Positions 18,978 through 26,578 of a stretch of 34,494 bases of DNA are shown in pieces. A model generated the notes under the pieces. It saw only the letters and a list, made by a program, of their open reading frames with translations, was not told the DNA's origin and did not search any database. The DNA is from Methanobrevibacter sp. (GTDB lineage Archaea; Methanobacteriota; Methanobacteria; Methanobacteriales; Methanobacteriaceae): assembly GCA_022775905.1 (NCBI GenBank), contig JALFJX010000015.1, forward strand, positions 1 to 34,494, read 5' to 3'. The translations under genes and the position numbers were made by a program. The first letter of the stretch is position 1, and each line of letters opens with the position of its first letter.

Positions 18978-19262
18978 ATGTCTGAAGAATTAGTAAATAA
19001 TATTAAAGATGCTATTACTGTAATTAACGACCCACACATGGGAATCAGTATTGTAGAAATGGGCATTGTTCAAAACATCAAAGTTGATGGAGATCAAGCT
19101 GAAATTACTCTTAAACCAACCAACCCAGGTTGTATGAGTATTACCCGTATTGCTGCTGATGCAAAAGTTAGAGCAGAAGCAGTCGAAGGAATCGAAAAAG
19201 CAAAAATTATTGTCGAAGGACATGCTATGGCAGATTCCATTAATGAAATGATTAATAGATAA
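18978..19262 (+). CDS. MIP18/SufT-family Fe-S assembly protein (DUF59)
   Basis: The 94-residue protein has the DUF59 pattern: INDPHMGISIVEMGIVQNI, then the single conserved cysteine in PTNPGCMS. The family helps mature iron-sulfur proteins, which are abundant in methanogens. The ATG at 18978 is preceded by AGGAGG at ideal spacing; a frame start at 18948 is upstream of the ribosome site and is rejected. The gene has its own TATA box and is followed by the tRNA-Ile gene. Confidence 0.9.
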   Translation: MSEELVNNIKDAITVINDPHMGISIVEMGIVQNIKVDGDQAEITLKPTNPGCMSITRIAADAKVRAEAVEGIEKAKIIVEGHAMADSINEMINR

Positions 19263-19294
19263 TTTTCAAAATTTTGATTAATTTCTATGTATAG

Positions 19295-19312
19295 CCGAAA
19301 GGTTTATATATA
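19295..19312 (+). promoter_or_regulatory. BRE/TATA promoter of tRNA-Ile
   Basis: CCGAAA followed by GGTTTATATATA is a textbook archaeal BRE plus TATA box. A start near 19330 would give a 5' leader of about 35 nt for RNase P to remove. Confidence 0.7.
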
Positions 19313-19363
19313 GGAATTAATATAAGTATAAGTGTTGACAGTTAACTGCCACATAATATTCAT

Positions 19364-19438
19364 AGGCTAGTGGCACAGCTTGGTTAGCGCGCTCGGCTGA
19401 TAACCGGGAGGTCATGGGTTCGAATCCCATCTAGCCTA
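19364..19438 (+). tRNA. tRNA-Ile (anticodon GAU)
   Basis: A full cloverleaf is visible. Acceptor AGGCTAG pairs with CTAGCCT, discriminator A73. The anticodon stem CTCGG/CCGGG carries loop CTGATAA, anticodon GAT. The T arm is ATGGG-TTCGAAT-CCCAT. The D arm GCAC/GCGC has one A12-C23 mismatch. There is no intron and CCA is not encoded. Several T-runs just downstream can end transcription. Confidence 0.97.
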
Positions 19439-19601
19439 CTTCTAAACTATTTTTATAATAATTTTCAAATACATAATTATTTTATCTTAATTTTTAACCA
19501 AATTTTTTTAATTAACTTTTTTTGATAAGAATAGCATAACAATATATATTATATTCAACATAAATTAACTTAAATGTACAAAAAGTTGGAATGTTGATTA
19601 A

Positions 19602-20105
19602 ATGTGGGAAAAAATTAATGAAAAATTCAAAAAATACCCTGCAAGAATTAGAGTAGCAGAAAAAATGATTGAACTCGGACTATCTTTAAGTGAAGATGGT
19701 AAAATATATTGTGGAAATTTAAAAATAAGCGATAAAGCATTGGCAACAGCAGCTGATGTCGATAGAAGAGCAATTAAATCTACAATTGAAGTAATACAAG
19801 AAGATGAAGAATTATACAATCTTTTCAGCAACATCATGCCAGCAGGAACACTTCTAAAAAATATTGCAAAAAATTTGAAATTAGGAGTAATAGAAATAGA
19901 ATGTGGATCTGAAAGCGATGGAGTACTCTCAAACACTACAAATTTAATTACAAAAAAAGGAATTGGAATAAGACAAGCTTATGCCGAAGATACAGAACTC
20001 CAAGAAAGTCCAATTTTAACCATTATAACCGAAGAGGTTGTAAGTGGTGATTTAATAAATGAATTTTTAAAAATAAAAGGAGTAACAAGAGTGTCTATTT
20101 ACTGA
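19602..20105 (+). CDS. ACT-domain regulator of amino acid metabolism (COG2061-like)
   Basis: The 167-residue protein has an N-terminal helix-turn-helix-like segment (about 20-65, ISDKALATAADVDRRAIKST) and a C-terminal ACT domain (about 90-167, ending LKIKGVTRVSIY). This fits the archaeal family annotated as predicted regulators of homoserine dehydrogenase. The ligand is unknown. Its 3' end overlaps that of hypC by 7 bp on opposite strands, leaving no room for a terminator between them. The ribosome site (GTTGATT) is weak. Confidence 0.8.
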   Translation: MWEKINEKFKKYPARIRVAEKMIELGLSLSEDGKIYCGNLKISDKALATAADVDRRAIKSTIEVIQEDEELYNLFSNIMPAGTLLKNIAKNLKLGVIEIECGSESDGVLSNTTNLITKKGIGIRQAYAEDTELQESPILTIITEEVVSGDLINEFLKIKGVTRVSIY

Positions 20106-20374
20106 TTTAAATCAGCCATTCTTGCTTTTTCCATTTCTTTATCTTCTTCTTCAAGAATTTCTAAAAGTTCTTCCCAAGCTTCTAAAGATTCTTTAGCAGC
20201 TTCTTCAGTTAATTTTTCTATTGCATAACCAGCATGAATAAGAACATAATCACCAACTTCTACATCTGGTAAAAGATCTATTTTTGCTTGCTGTCTTGCT
20301 CCACCGAAGTCAGCATATAACCAGTTATCTTCTCTATTAATCTCAACTACATGAGCGGGTGCTGCAATACACAT
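20099..20374 (-). CDS. hypC: Hydrogenase maturation factor HypC
   Basis: HypC is a chaperone that carries the Fe(CN)2CO group to HypD and to [NiFe]-hydrogenase large subunits. The 91-residue protein begins MCIAAPAHVVEI, with the essential Cys2, and has the small beta-barrel fold (FGGARQQAKIDLL, then VGDYVLIHAGYAIEKL). The last 25 residues are a charged helix, slightly longer than usual. A strong GGAGGAG site precedes the ATG. It is divergent from the flavoprotein gene and convergent with the ACT gene. Confidence 0.96.
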   Translation of the reverse strand: MCIAAPAHVVEINREDNWLYADFGGARQQAKIDLLPDVEVGDYVLIHAGYAIEKLTEEAAKESLEAWEELLEILEEEDKEMEKARMADLNQ

Positions 20375-20417
20375 ATTTTCTCCTCCAAAATTTAATATAT
20401 AAATAATTTAAAAATTA

Positions 20418-20430
20418 GTATATATAAAAT
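20418..20430. promoter_or_regulatory. Near-palindromic TATA between hypC and the flavoprotein gene
   Basis: GTATATATAAAAT lies about 20-30 bp before the plus-strand ATG at 20449, so that transcript would be leaderless or nearly so. On the minus strand the same bases, or a second TATA near 20400, could serve hypC. Confidence 0.4.
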
Positions 20431-20448
20431 TATCTAAATGGTGTTATG

Positions 20449-21750
20449 ATGAAAAATATTGTTATTGGATCCGGTCCGGCTGGAAGATTAGGATCATTGC
20501 AACTCGGAAGATTAAGGGAAGACGTTACCTTAATTGAAAAAAATCATATTGCAGGTACCTGTTTAAATGAAGGTTGCATGGTCGTTTGTGCATTAACTGA
20601 CATTACTAAATTCATAGATTCAAACAAACGATTTAATGAACATGGATTCATAAAAAGTCAACTTGAAGTATCCTATGAAAAAATTGTTGAGAAAATTGTT
20701 GAAACACAAGAAAAACTAAGACATTTAAATCAATTGGAAAATGAAAGTGTCGGAAACAATGTCATATATGGTGAAGCTAGTATTGAAGGTGATACCGTTA
20801 AGGTAAATAATGAAAGTTTTGAATATGACAATTTACTTGTTGCAACAGGTGCACGTCCTTTTATTCCAGATATCAAAGGCAATGAGTTTGGACTTACAAA
20901 TAAGGATATATTGAAACTTGATGATGTGCCTGAAAAATTAAACATAATAGGTGGTGGAATAATAGCTGGGGAAATAGCTAATATCTATTCCACATTAGGC
21001 AGTGAAGTTAATATCCTTGCAAGAAGCTCATTTTTAAAAGAGATTACTGCAAATACCAAAAAATATGTTTTAGAACATATAATGAAGGACATAACTCTTT
21101 ATGAAAATACAAATGTTGTGGAAGCATTTGAAGATAAAGTTTTGCTTGATAATGGTGAAGAATTAGATGGAGTTCCATTTTTTGCAACCGGAAGAACCCC
21201 AAACAGTGAAATTGTTGAAGGAATTGTTGAGTTAAACAATGACAAAACAATCAAAGTTGACGAAATGATGAAAACTTCTAAAGAGAATGTATATGCTGCA
21301 GGTGATGTTACTGGAGGTTATCAGTTGACACCAGTAGCAAGAAAAGAGGGCATCACAGCAGCAAGGAATATGGCAGGATACTCAAATAAAGTAAGCTACA
21401 ATTGTATTCCTCAAACATTAAGTTTGAACATGGAAGTGAGTTTTGTTGAAAATGAAAAATCACAATGCCCTGAAGAAGACAAGGAAACAATTGCAATTCC
21501 CGCAATAGCAGGACCTTCAGCATTTTGGAACATTTTATCTGGAGATACAGGATATTCAGAAATTGAATTCGATAAGAAAAACAACAAAATAAATAGAATT
21601 AATTCAATTTCCCCATCCTCAGTAAGTGACGTTGCATATCTATCTTATTTAATGAGAATGGATTATGATTTAGATGATTATGATGAATTTATAGAAATTC
21701 ACCCATCTACAGATACAAATTATAAAATTATAAAAAATATGTGGTTATAA
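20449..21750 (+). CDS. FAD-dependent pyridine nucleotide-disulfide oxidoreductase (lipoamide dehydrogenase-like)
   Basis: The 433-residue flavoprotein has an FAD-binding N terminus (VIGSGPAGRLGS), the redox disulfide C38-x4-C43 in GTCLNEGC, an NAD(P)-binding fold at about 165-190 (IIGGGIIAGEIANIYS) and the second FAD motif VYAAGDV. A dimerisation domain ends with an EIHPST motif in place of the usual HAHPT catalytic His-Glu region. The fold is lipoamide dehydrogenase-like, but this neighbourhood has no lipoyl enzyme, so the true substrate is unknown. The second of two tandem ATGs is chosen for spacing from GGTG. Confidence 0.87.
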   Translation: MKNIVIGSGPAGRLGSLQLGRLREDVTLIEKNHIAGTCLNEGCMVVCALTDITKFIDSNKRFNEHGFIKSQLEVSYEKIVEKIVETQEKLRHLNQLENESVGNNVIYGEASIEGDTVKVNNESFEYDNLLVATGARPFIPDIKGNEFGLTNKDILKLDDVPEKLNIIGGGIIAGEIANIYSTLGSEVNILARSSFLKEITANTKKYVLEHIMKDITLYENTNVVEAFEDKVLLDNGEELDGVPFFATGRTPNSEIVEGIVELNNDKTIKVDEMMKTSKENVYAAGDVTGGYQLTPVARKEGITAARNMAGYSNKVSYNCIPQTLSLNMEVSFVENEKSQCPEEDKETIAIPAIAGPSAFWNILSGDTGYSEIEFDKKNNKINRINSISPSSVSDVAYLSYLMRMDYDLDDYDEFIEIHPSTDTNYKIIKNMWL

Positions 21751-21755
21751 TACCA

Positions 21756-22805
21756 CTATTCTACTTTTTTTAATATTCCATCTGCTAAACTATCAGCAGC
21801 TTTGAAACATTTTTTACCATACATTTCAGCATTTTCTTTTAGGGAATCATAATTTTCAAACGCTTCTTGTATGCTTTTACATACATCAGTGACTTCAGAT
21901 TCAATAATAGCTCCCTTGAATACACCAGCCATATTCTGATATCTTCCCCATTTTACGCGTGTAAGAGCAATAATTGGCTTTTCACAAATCATAGCTTCCT
22001 CAAGAGAAACACCATCATCTGTTAAAACAGCCAGATCAGCAAATTTGAATAAATCTTTAACCCAATCAATGAAACCAACATAAACCACTTTTTCTTCATC
22101 AATTAAATCATAATATTCTTCTTTTAAAGGACGGCCAATTAAAACAAGATTATATTTATCAGTTGCTCCAGCTACTAAACTCATAGCATCAATCATTCCT
22201 TTAAAGATTGAAGAACCTGAAGAAAATATAATTGTCTTTTTGTTTTCATCAAAATTAGGATACTCTTTTAATTTTTGAAGAGCAATATCTTCATCTCCTT
22301 CACCAATATCATCAGTCAGCGGATAAAATGATCTTTCCATATTTTTAGGAAGAGTATCTAATCTAAATTTATCCAATTCAGGCAATACATAACAAGAATT
22401 AAATTTAGGACATACCTTTGAATCCAAAGGTGTTGAAATTAAAGAAATGCAAGGTTTTCCAGCGAATTTAGCACCTAAAGAACCTACAATTGCACCCCCG
22501 CCCAAGACACCAACTACAAAATCAGCATTTGATTTCCTAATAGCAGACCTTGCTTTGAAAGTTGCGGTTAATAGTTTTAAAGCACCTTTTATTGCAGACA
22601 GTTTGGTTGCTGCATGACCTCCCGCATGAGGTATTGAAATTTTACGTACAGTAAAACCATTTTTTTCAAAAAGATCGCCGGAAGCAGTTTCATTTAAACC
22701 AATTTCACACTCCACCCCCCTTTTTCTAAGGGCTTCCATTGTGTTGATTGCGACAACTGCATCACCACCTAAACCTCTTCCTGTAACCGTAAAAAATGCT
22801 TTCAT
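21756..22805 (-). CDS. MurG-like glycosyltransferase (GT28, GT-B fold)
   Basis: The 349-residue protein has two Rossmann-like halves. The N-terminal glycine-rich loop is VTGRGLGGDAVVAIN and a GVLGGGAIVGS loop follows near residue 100. The donor-binding motif TDDGVSLEEAMICEKP is near residue 265, as in the UDP-GlcNAc transferases of the MurG group. It lies 4 bp after the MraY-like gene, and its AGGAGGTG site is inside that gene's end. The pair resembles MraY-MurG lipid-linked cell-wall steps. In a pseudomurein-bearing methanogen it could act on a lipid-linked wall or glycan precursor, which is inference. Confidence 0.83.
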   Translation of the reverse strand: MKAFFTVTGRGLGGDAVVAINTMEALRKRGVECEIGLNETASGDLFEKNGFTVRKISIPHAGGHAATKLSAIKGALKLLTATFKARSAIRKSNADFVVGVLGGGAIVGSLGAKFAGKPCISLISTPLDSKVCPKFNSCYVLPELDKFRLDTLPKNMERSFYPLTDDIGEGDEDIALQKLKEYPNFDENKKTIIFSSGSSIFKGMIDAMSLVAGATDKYNLVLIGRPLKEEYYDLIDEEKVVYVGFIDWVKDLFKFADLAVLTDDGVSLEEAMICEKPIIALTRVKWGRYQNMAGVFKGAIIESEVTDVCKSIQEAFENYDSLKENAEMYGKKCFKAADSLADGILKKVE

Positions 22806-22809
22806 ACCA

Positions 22810-23772
22810 TTACACCTCCTTTCCTAATTTTGGTATTTTTTTAGAAGTATATTTTCTTGAATGAGTTGCATAAGGATTGAACAGCAATCTTCTAAATCCT
22901 AATGAAATCAATAAAGGATTAGTAATGACATATTTTTTATCTTTAAGAAGCAATCTTCTAAATAAGTCACCTAATCCTCCACCAGATAATACATCCATGA
23001 AATAATCACCAAAAGTTGGATTTACTATATTTAAGTTCTGTCTAAAGAAAACTCTTAAGGTATTTCTTCTGACAAATGCAATTAAAGCAACAGTTATGAA
23101 TCCAAGTAGAATAACTGACCATAATCCTCCAACTAAATAAAAAGCTAAACCAAGTGCCACTCCGAATGTATGGTTTCCAACTTCACCCAACATGATTTTT
23201 CCGGAGAAATCAAGTGGAGAGTAAGCTGCACATACAACGAATATTAATAATGGAGTATAAACAGCAGGTAACTCACTTACCATTGGAGAACCTACAATCA
23301 ACATGAGAACCATTGTAATAACAGACATAATCATTGTGACAATACAAGTACTTCCAGGCTGCATATCTGAAATATTGAGCGGTTGAACCATTAAAGCAAT
23401 GAGTATTGCTGAAATCCAGTATCCTTCAATAATACCTGCAACCATCACCAATATAATTCCAATTCCTCTTGAAAGTTGACCCCATTCAATACCGAGTGGA
23501 ACACATTTTTTTCTTCCTAAAATATCATCAATCAATGCAAATATACCGATAATCAAAATCATTGAGTTACACTTGGGCAACATAAAAAAGGACAATACAA
23601 TAAATGGAACTACACCAATAGCACGAGGAATACCTCCCCTTACATTTGGATATAGATTACCTAGATATCCCATTTTTCCTAAAAATCTAAAAATAATATC
23701 CAACACTGCAGTACTTACTGCAGTTATGATAAAAACAATAATTAATGCAATAATAATCGATGAATAAAACAT
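22810..23772 (-). CDS. MraY/WecA-like phosphoglycosyltransferase (GT4)
   Basis: The 320-residue integral membrane protein has about nine or ten helices and a basic C-terminal tail. The catalytic aspartates D82-D83 sit in FALIDDILG. The second motif, usually NxxNxxDGxxG, reads QPLNISDMQPGS (N133, D136). The third is GEVGNHTFGVALG (196-208). Enzymes of this family move a phospho-sugar from a UDP donor to a polyprenyl phosphate. The changed second motif (D-M-Q instead of D-G-x) sets it apart from bacterial MraY. It is the first gene of a tight pair with the MurG-like gene. Confidence 0.83.
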   Translation of the reverse strand: MFYSSIIIALIIVFIITAVSTAVLDIIFRFLGKMGYLGNLYPNVRGGIPRAIGVVPFIVLSFFMLPKCNSMILIIGIFALIDDILGRKKCVPLGIEWGQLSRGIGIILVMVAGIIEGYWISAILIALMVQPLNISDMQPGSTCIVTMIMSVITMVLMLIVGSPMVSELPAVYTPLLIFVVCAAYSPLDFSGKIMLGEVGNHTFGVALGLAFYLVGGLWSVILLGFITVALIAFVRRNTLRVFFRQNLNIVNPTFGDYFMDVLSGGGLGDLFRRLLLKDKKYVITNPLLISLGFRRLLFNPYATHSRKYTSKKIPKLGKEV

Positions 23773-23832
23773 GTTATCACTTGTATATAATTATTCTTAA
23801 TTGTTCATATTATATAAATTTGTACATAAACA

Positions 23833-24894
23833 TTAAACAATTTCGTATCTTAAAATGGCTGCCATGCCCCCAAGACTCTCCAATTGTTTTCCGCCTTCAT
23901 GTTCACTACTAACAACCATCACTTCACCTTTCATGTTTTCAACCATGTCCATCAATTCACCCATATTTTCACTAGCTACCTTAGTGTCCAAAATCAAAAG
24001 TTCACTAACTGCACCAAGATTAATTGCATTTTTGGTTTGTTTTATACCATATGCAATTTTAGATGAATTCTTACCTATTTCAGCGAGCAATCTGTTAATA
24101 GCACCCATTTCCTGAGCAACCCTATTTTCTGAAGTTAATTTTTCAACAGTACCTTTCTTTAAAACTTCACAAATACCGTTGCGACCTCCAGATCCAGTAG
24201 ATTCAATGACAGACATTTTTGCTAAATCCTTATATTTGTCTTTAATATAATCATAGAAATCGTTTTTAACAAAACCAGGTCCAGCAATAACTATATTCTG
24301 GATTGAATCGAATTTTTGTATTGATTCAATTACTTTGTCATAAAATTGAACAATATTCTTCTGTCTGTTTTTATCAATAATCCTCTTACCAGACACATGA
24401 CCTTTAATAGGACCATAATATTCAATTCCAAACTGTCTCATCAAACCTATGGTTGCTGTGTCATCTTCAAGTACGATGATTATAGCAGATAATTTTTTAG
24501 ATGCATCAATAGCCTGATTAAGTCTTTTTATTGCCCATTTTGGCCATTTCTGTTTTTTGATAGTTATTGGAGTATTAAGTTTAACTTCCAAAGTATGGTG
24601 TGATCCAAGAGGAATTAAATCTTCAGGACCTCTTGTGATTGTACCAGTCAATCTTAATTTTCCTGTGAATAAATGAAAAGTGATGTTTTCAATATCTAAA
24701 CCCAAATAGAATGTTTTTTTAACTCCCCTATCACTTCTTAATTTATCTCCAGTATTATCCTGAATACGTCTTGTTGTTTTAGAGGATGCATTATCTCCTT
24801 CAACTATTATATGAGATAGATGCCATAAATCATCCAAGGTTTCTGGAACTATTTCAATAATTCCTTCTTTTGTATCTTGTTTTATAATTTTCAT
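23833..24894 (-). CDS. pelA: mRNA surveillance protein Pelota (aPelota)
   Basis: Pelota is an eRF1-like factor that enters the A site of stalled ribosomes with aEF1A and ABCE1. The 353-residue protein has the N-terminal Sm-like domain (about 1-125, TLDDLWHLSHIIVEGD), an eRF1 middle domain without the GGQ loop and a C-terminal domain ending LGGMAAILRYEIV. The length is normal. It reads divergently from tyrA across a 61-bp gap with one shared TATA box, and its own leader must be about 10 nt or less. Confidence 0.96.
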   Translation of the reverse strand: MKIIKQDTKEGIIEIVPETLDDLWHLSHIIVEGDNASSKTTRRIQDNTGDKLRSDRGVKKTFYLGLDIENITFHLFTGKLRLTGTITRGPEDLIPLGSHHTLEVKLNTPITIKKQKWPKWAIKRLNQAIDASKKLSAIIIVLEDDTATIGLMRQFGIEYYGPIKGHVSGKRIIDKNRQKNIVQFYDKVIESIQKFDSIQNIVIAGPGFVKNDFYDYIKDKYKDLAKMSVIESTGSGGRNGICEVLKKGTVEKLTSENRVAQEMGAINRLLAEIGKNSSKIAYGIKQTKNAINLGAVSELLILDTKVASENMGELMDMVENMKGEVMVVSSEHEGGKQLESLGGMAAILRYEIV

Positions 24895-24921
24895 GTTTTC
24901 ACAATAATTTTTCTACTTAAT

Positions 24922-24935
24922 AATTTATATATACT
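24922..24935. promoter_or_regulatory. Shared bidirectional TATA box, pelA / tyrA
   Basis: The plus strand reads AATTTATATATACT. The TATA core reads nearly the same on both strands and is the only strong one in the 61-bp gap. Starts 25 bp away on each side fall at or just before both ATGs. Confidence 0.6.
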
Positions 24936-24955
24936 TACTAATTTAAAAATTATAA

Positions 24956-26266
24956 ATGATTAAAATGAATGTTGGAATTATTGGAGGTAGTGACGGTTTA
25001 GGTAAGACCATCGTCTACTACTTGAGAGATGAATTTGATGTATATATAACTGGAAGAGATCATAAAAAAGGTAAAAGCGTTGCAGATAGCTTAAATGTAA
25101 ACTATATTGAATCAAATACTGATTTGGCAAATATTAGTGACATATTGATTATTTCAGTTCCAATTCACCACACATCCAACGTGATACGTGAAGTGGCACC
25201 ATTTATGAAACCAGGTTCATTAATGATGGATGTAACTTCAGTTAAGGAAGAACCTTCAAAGACCATGGAAGAAGTATTGCCAGACCATGTAGAATATATT
25301 CCAACACATCCTATCTTTGGTCCAAGAACAACAGAGTTGGACAATCAGGTAATTGTTTTGACTGCCACCAAAAAAGGTGAATGGTACGATAAAGTCTACA
25401 ATTACTTCAATGACCAACATATGAGAATAATTGAAACTACTGCTCAAAAACATGATTATATGATGAGTATTGTGCAAGTACTAACTCATTTTTCATTTAT
25501 TTCAACAGCATCAGCAATTGAAAAATTAAAAGTGGACATTTCTGAAACTGAAGATTACGAAAGCCCAATTTACAATCTCATGATTGATATGATTGCCCGT
25601 ATTGTTGCACAAAATCCTTACTTAACATATTATATCCAATCCATGAACAACAACGGCCCTAAAATTAGAAATACTTTTGCAGATGCAGTTATTGAGTTAA
25701 GAGATGTAATAAATAACAAGGATGATGAAAAATTTGTGGAAATTGCAATTAAAGCTACCAAACACATGGGAGATATTAAAAATGCATTGGGTAGAAGTGA
25801 TAAAGCAATAAACGGTCTTAATCATGAATTCACATTATTAAATAAATCAATAGGCAGCGAAGTTGGATTAAGGCATATTTACTCAGGAAAAATTCATGTT
25901 GGAATTTTGGAAAAAATAGAAAATAAGACCGCTATCCTAAGAAAGAGAAACAACATTAAAAGATTGCGTGTAGCAAACATTGAAGTTTTAAGTGAAAAAG
26001 AGCTTTATGATTGGAAAATCATTAATTTTGACAATAAGGTAGAATCAATCAGTTGTGTCTTCTCAAAGAATGTCAACATTGAAATAATTGAAAACACTGT
26101 TAAAAATATTGCCAACATAATTGATATTACATTAACTGACAAATATAATGGACCTCAAATCAGTGATGATTCCATCAGCTTGACTTTTGAAGTTGTTGCA
26201 TTATCCAAAGAAGATATTGAAAAAGTTAAAGAATTATTCACTGGATTTGGCGGAGTCATCAGATAA
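24956..26266 (+). CDS. tyrA: Prephenate dehydrogenase (TyrA) with C-terminal extension
   Basis: The enzyme converts prephenate to 4-hydroxyphenylpyruvate for tyrosine synthesis. It has 436 residues, with an NAD(P) fold from residue 6 (VGIIGGSDGLGKT) and the catalytic region THPIFGP with H118. The helical domain runs to about 270. The last 150 or so residues form two parts: a small domain near KIHVGILEKIENKTAIL and an ACT-like end (VESISCVFSKNVNIEIIENT to FTGFGGVIR). As far as I recall this long form is usual in euryarchaea, and the tail may sense tyrosine. The TATA at 24924-24933 is 25-30 bp before the ATG and there is no Shine-Dalgarno, so the message is probably leaderless. Confidence 0.9.
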   Translation: MIKMNVGIIGGSDGLGKTIVYYLRDEFDVYITGRDHKKGKSVADSLNVNYIESNTDLANISDILIISVPIHHTSNVIREVAPFMKPGSLMMDVTSVKEEPSKTMEEVLPDHVEYIPTHPIFGPRTTELDNQVIVLTATKKGEWYDKVYNYFNDQHMRIIETTAQKHDYMMSIVQVLTHFSFISTASAIEKLKVDISETEDYESPIYNLMIDMIARIVAQNPYLTYYIQSMNNNGPKIRNTFADAVIELRDVINNKDDEKFVEIAIKATKHMGDIKNALGRSDKAINGLNHEFTLLNKSIGSEVGLRHIYSGKIHVGILEKIENKTAILRKRNNIKRLRVANIEVLSEKELYDWKIINFDNKVESISCVFSKNVNIEIIENTVKNIANIIDITLTDKYNGPQISDDSISLTFEVVALSKEDIEKVKELFTGFGGVIR

Positions 26267-26292
26267 CTGTTTTAATTCATACGAACATACAT

Positions 26293-26357
26293 TAAAGTGT
26301 CAAAAAGTAATTAAACTTTAAATTTAATTATAACACTTTAAAAATTACTTTTTTTGA
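26293..26357 (+). terminator. Interleaved inverted repeats after tyrA
   Basis: TAAAGTGT (26293-26300) pairs with ACACTTTA (26333-26340), and AAAAAGTAATT (26302-26312) pairs with AATTACTTTTT (26343-26353). The order A-B-A'-B' allows either two alternative stems or a pseudoknot. The element ends in seven T's, so it can act as a terminator for tyrA. Confidence 0.5.
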
Positions 26358-26457
26358 TAAAATAAAATTTTAAATTTAATATAATTTAAATTACCAAATA
26401 ATTTAAGTTATTATAAAAAATAACCTTATTTAAAAACTAATTTTAAAAATTTTTGAA

Positions 26458-26474
26458 CCGAAACCTTTATATAG
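26458..26474 (+). promoter_or_regulatory. BRE/TATA promoter of cdc48
   Basis: CCGAAA plus CCTTTATATAG is a strong archaeal promoter. A start near 26490 would give a leader of about 90 nt. Confidence 0.7.
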
Positions 26475-26495
26475 TAAATCATACACAAGTATATC

Positions 26496-26533
26496 TGTCA
26501 ATAAAGTTACAAAAAGTAACAAAAAGATTGACA
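26496..26533 (+). promoter_or_regulatory. Nested palindrome in the cdc48 leader (candidate operator or RNA hairpin)
   Basis: TGTCAAT (26496-26502) and ATTGACA (26527-26533) enclose GTTAC-AAAAA-GTAAC (26506-26520). Both are perfect inverted repeats with a common centre region, beginning about 25-30 bp after the TATA box. They could be a repressor site at the transcription start or a stem in the mRNA. Confidence 0.6.
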
Positions 26534-26578
26534 TGAATTAATGATTACTAAATTACAGCCATAAAGGAGATGATTATC

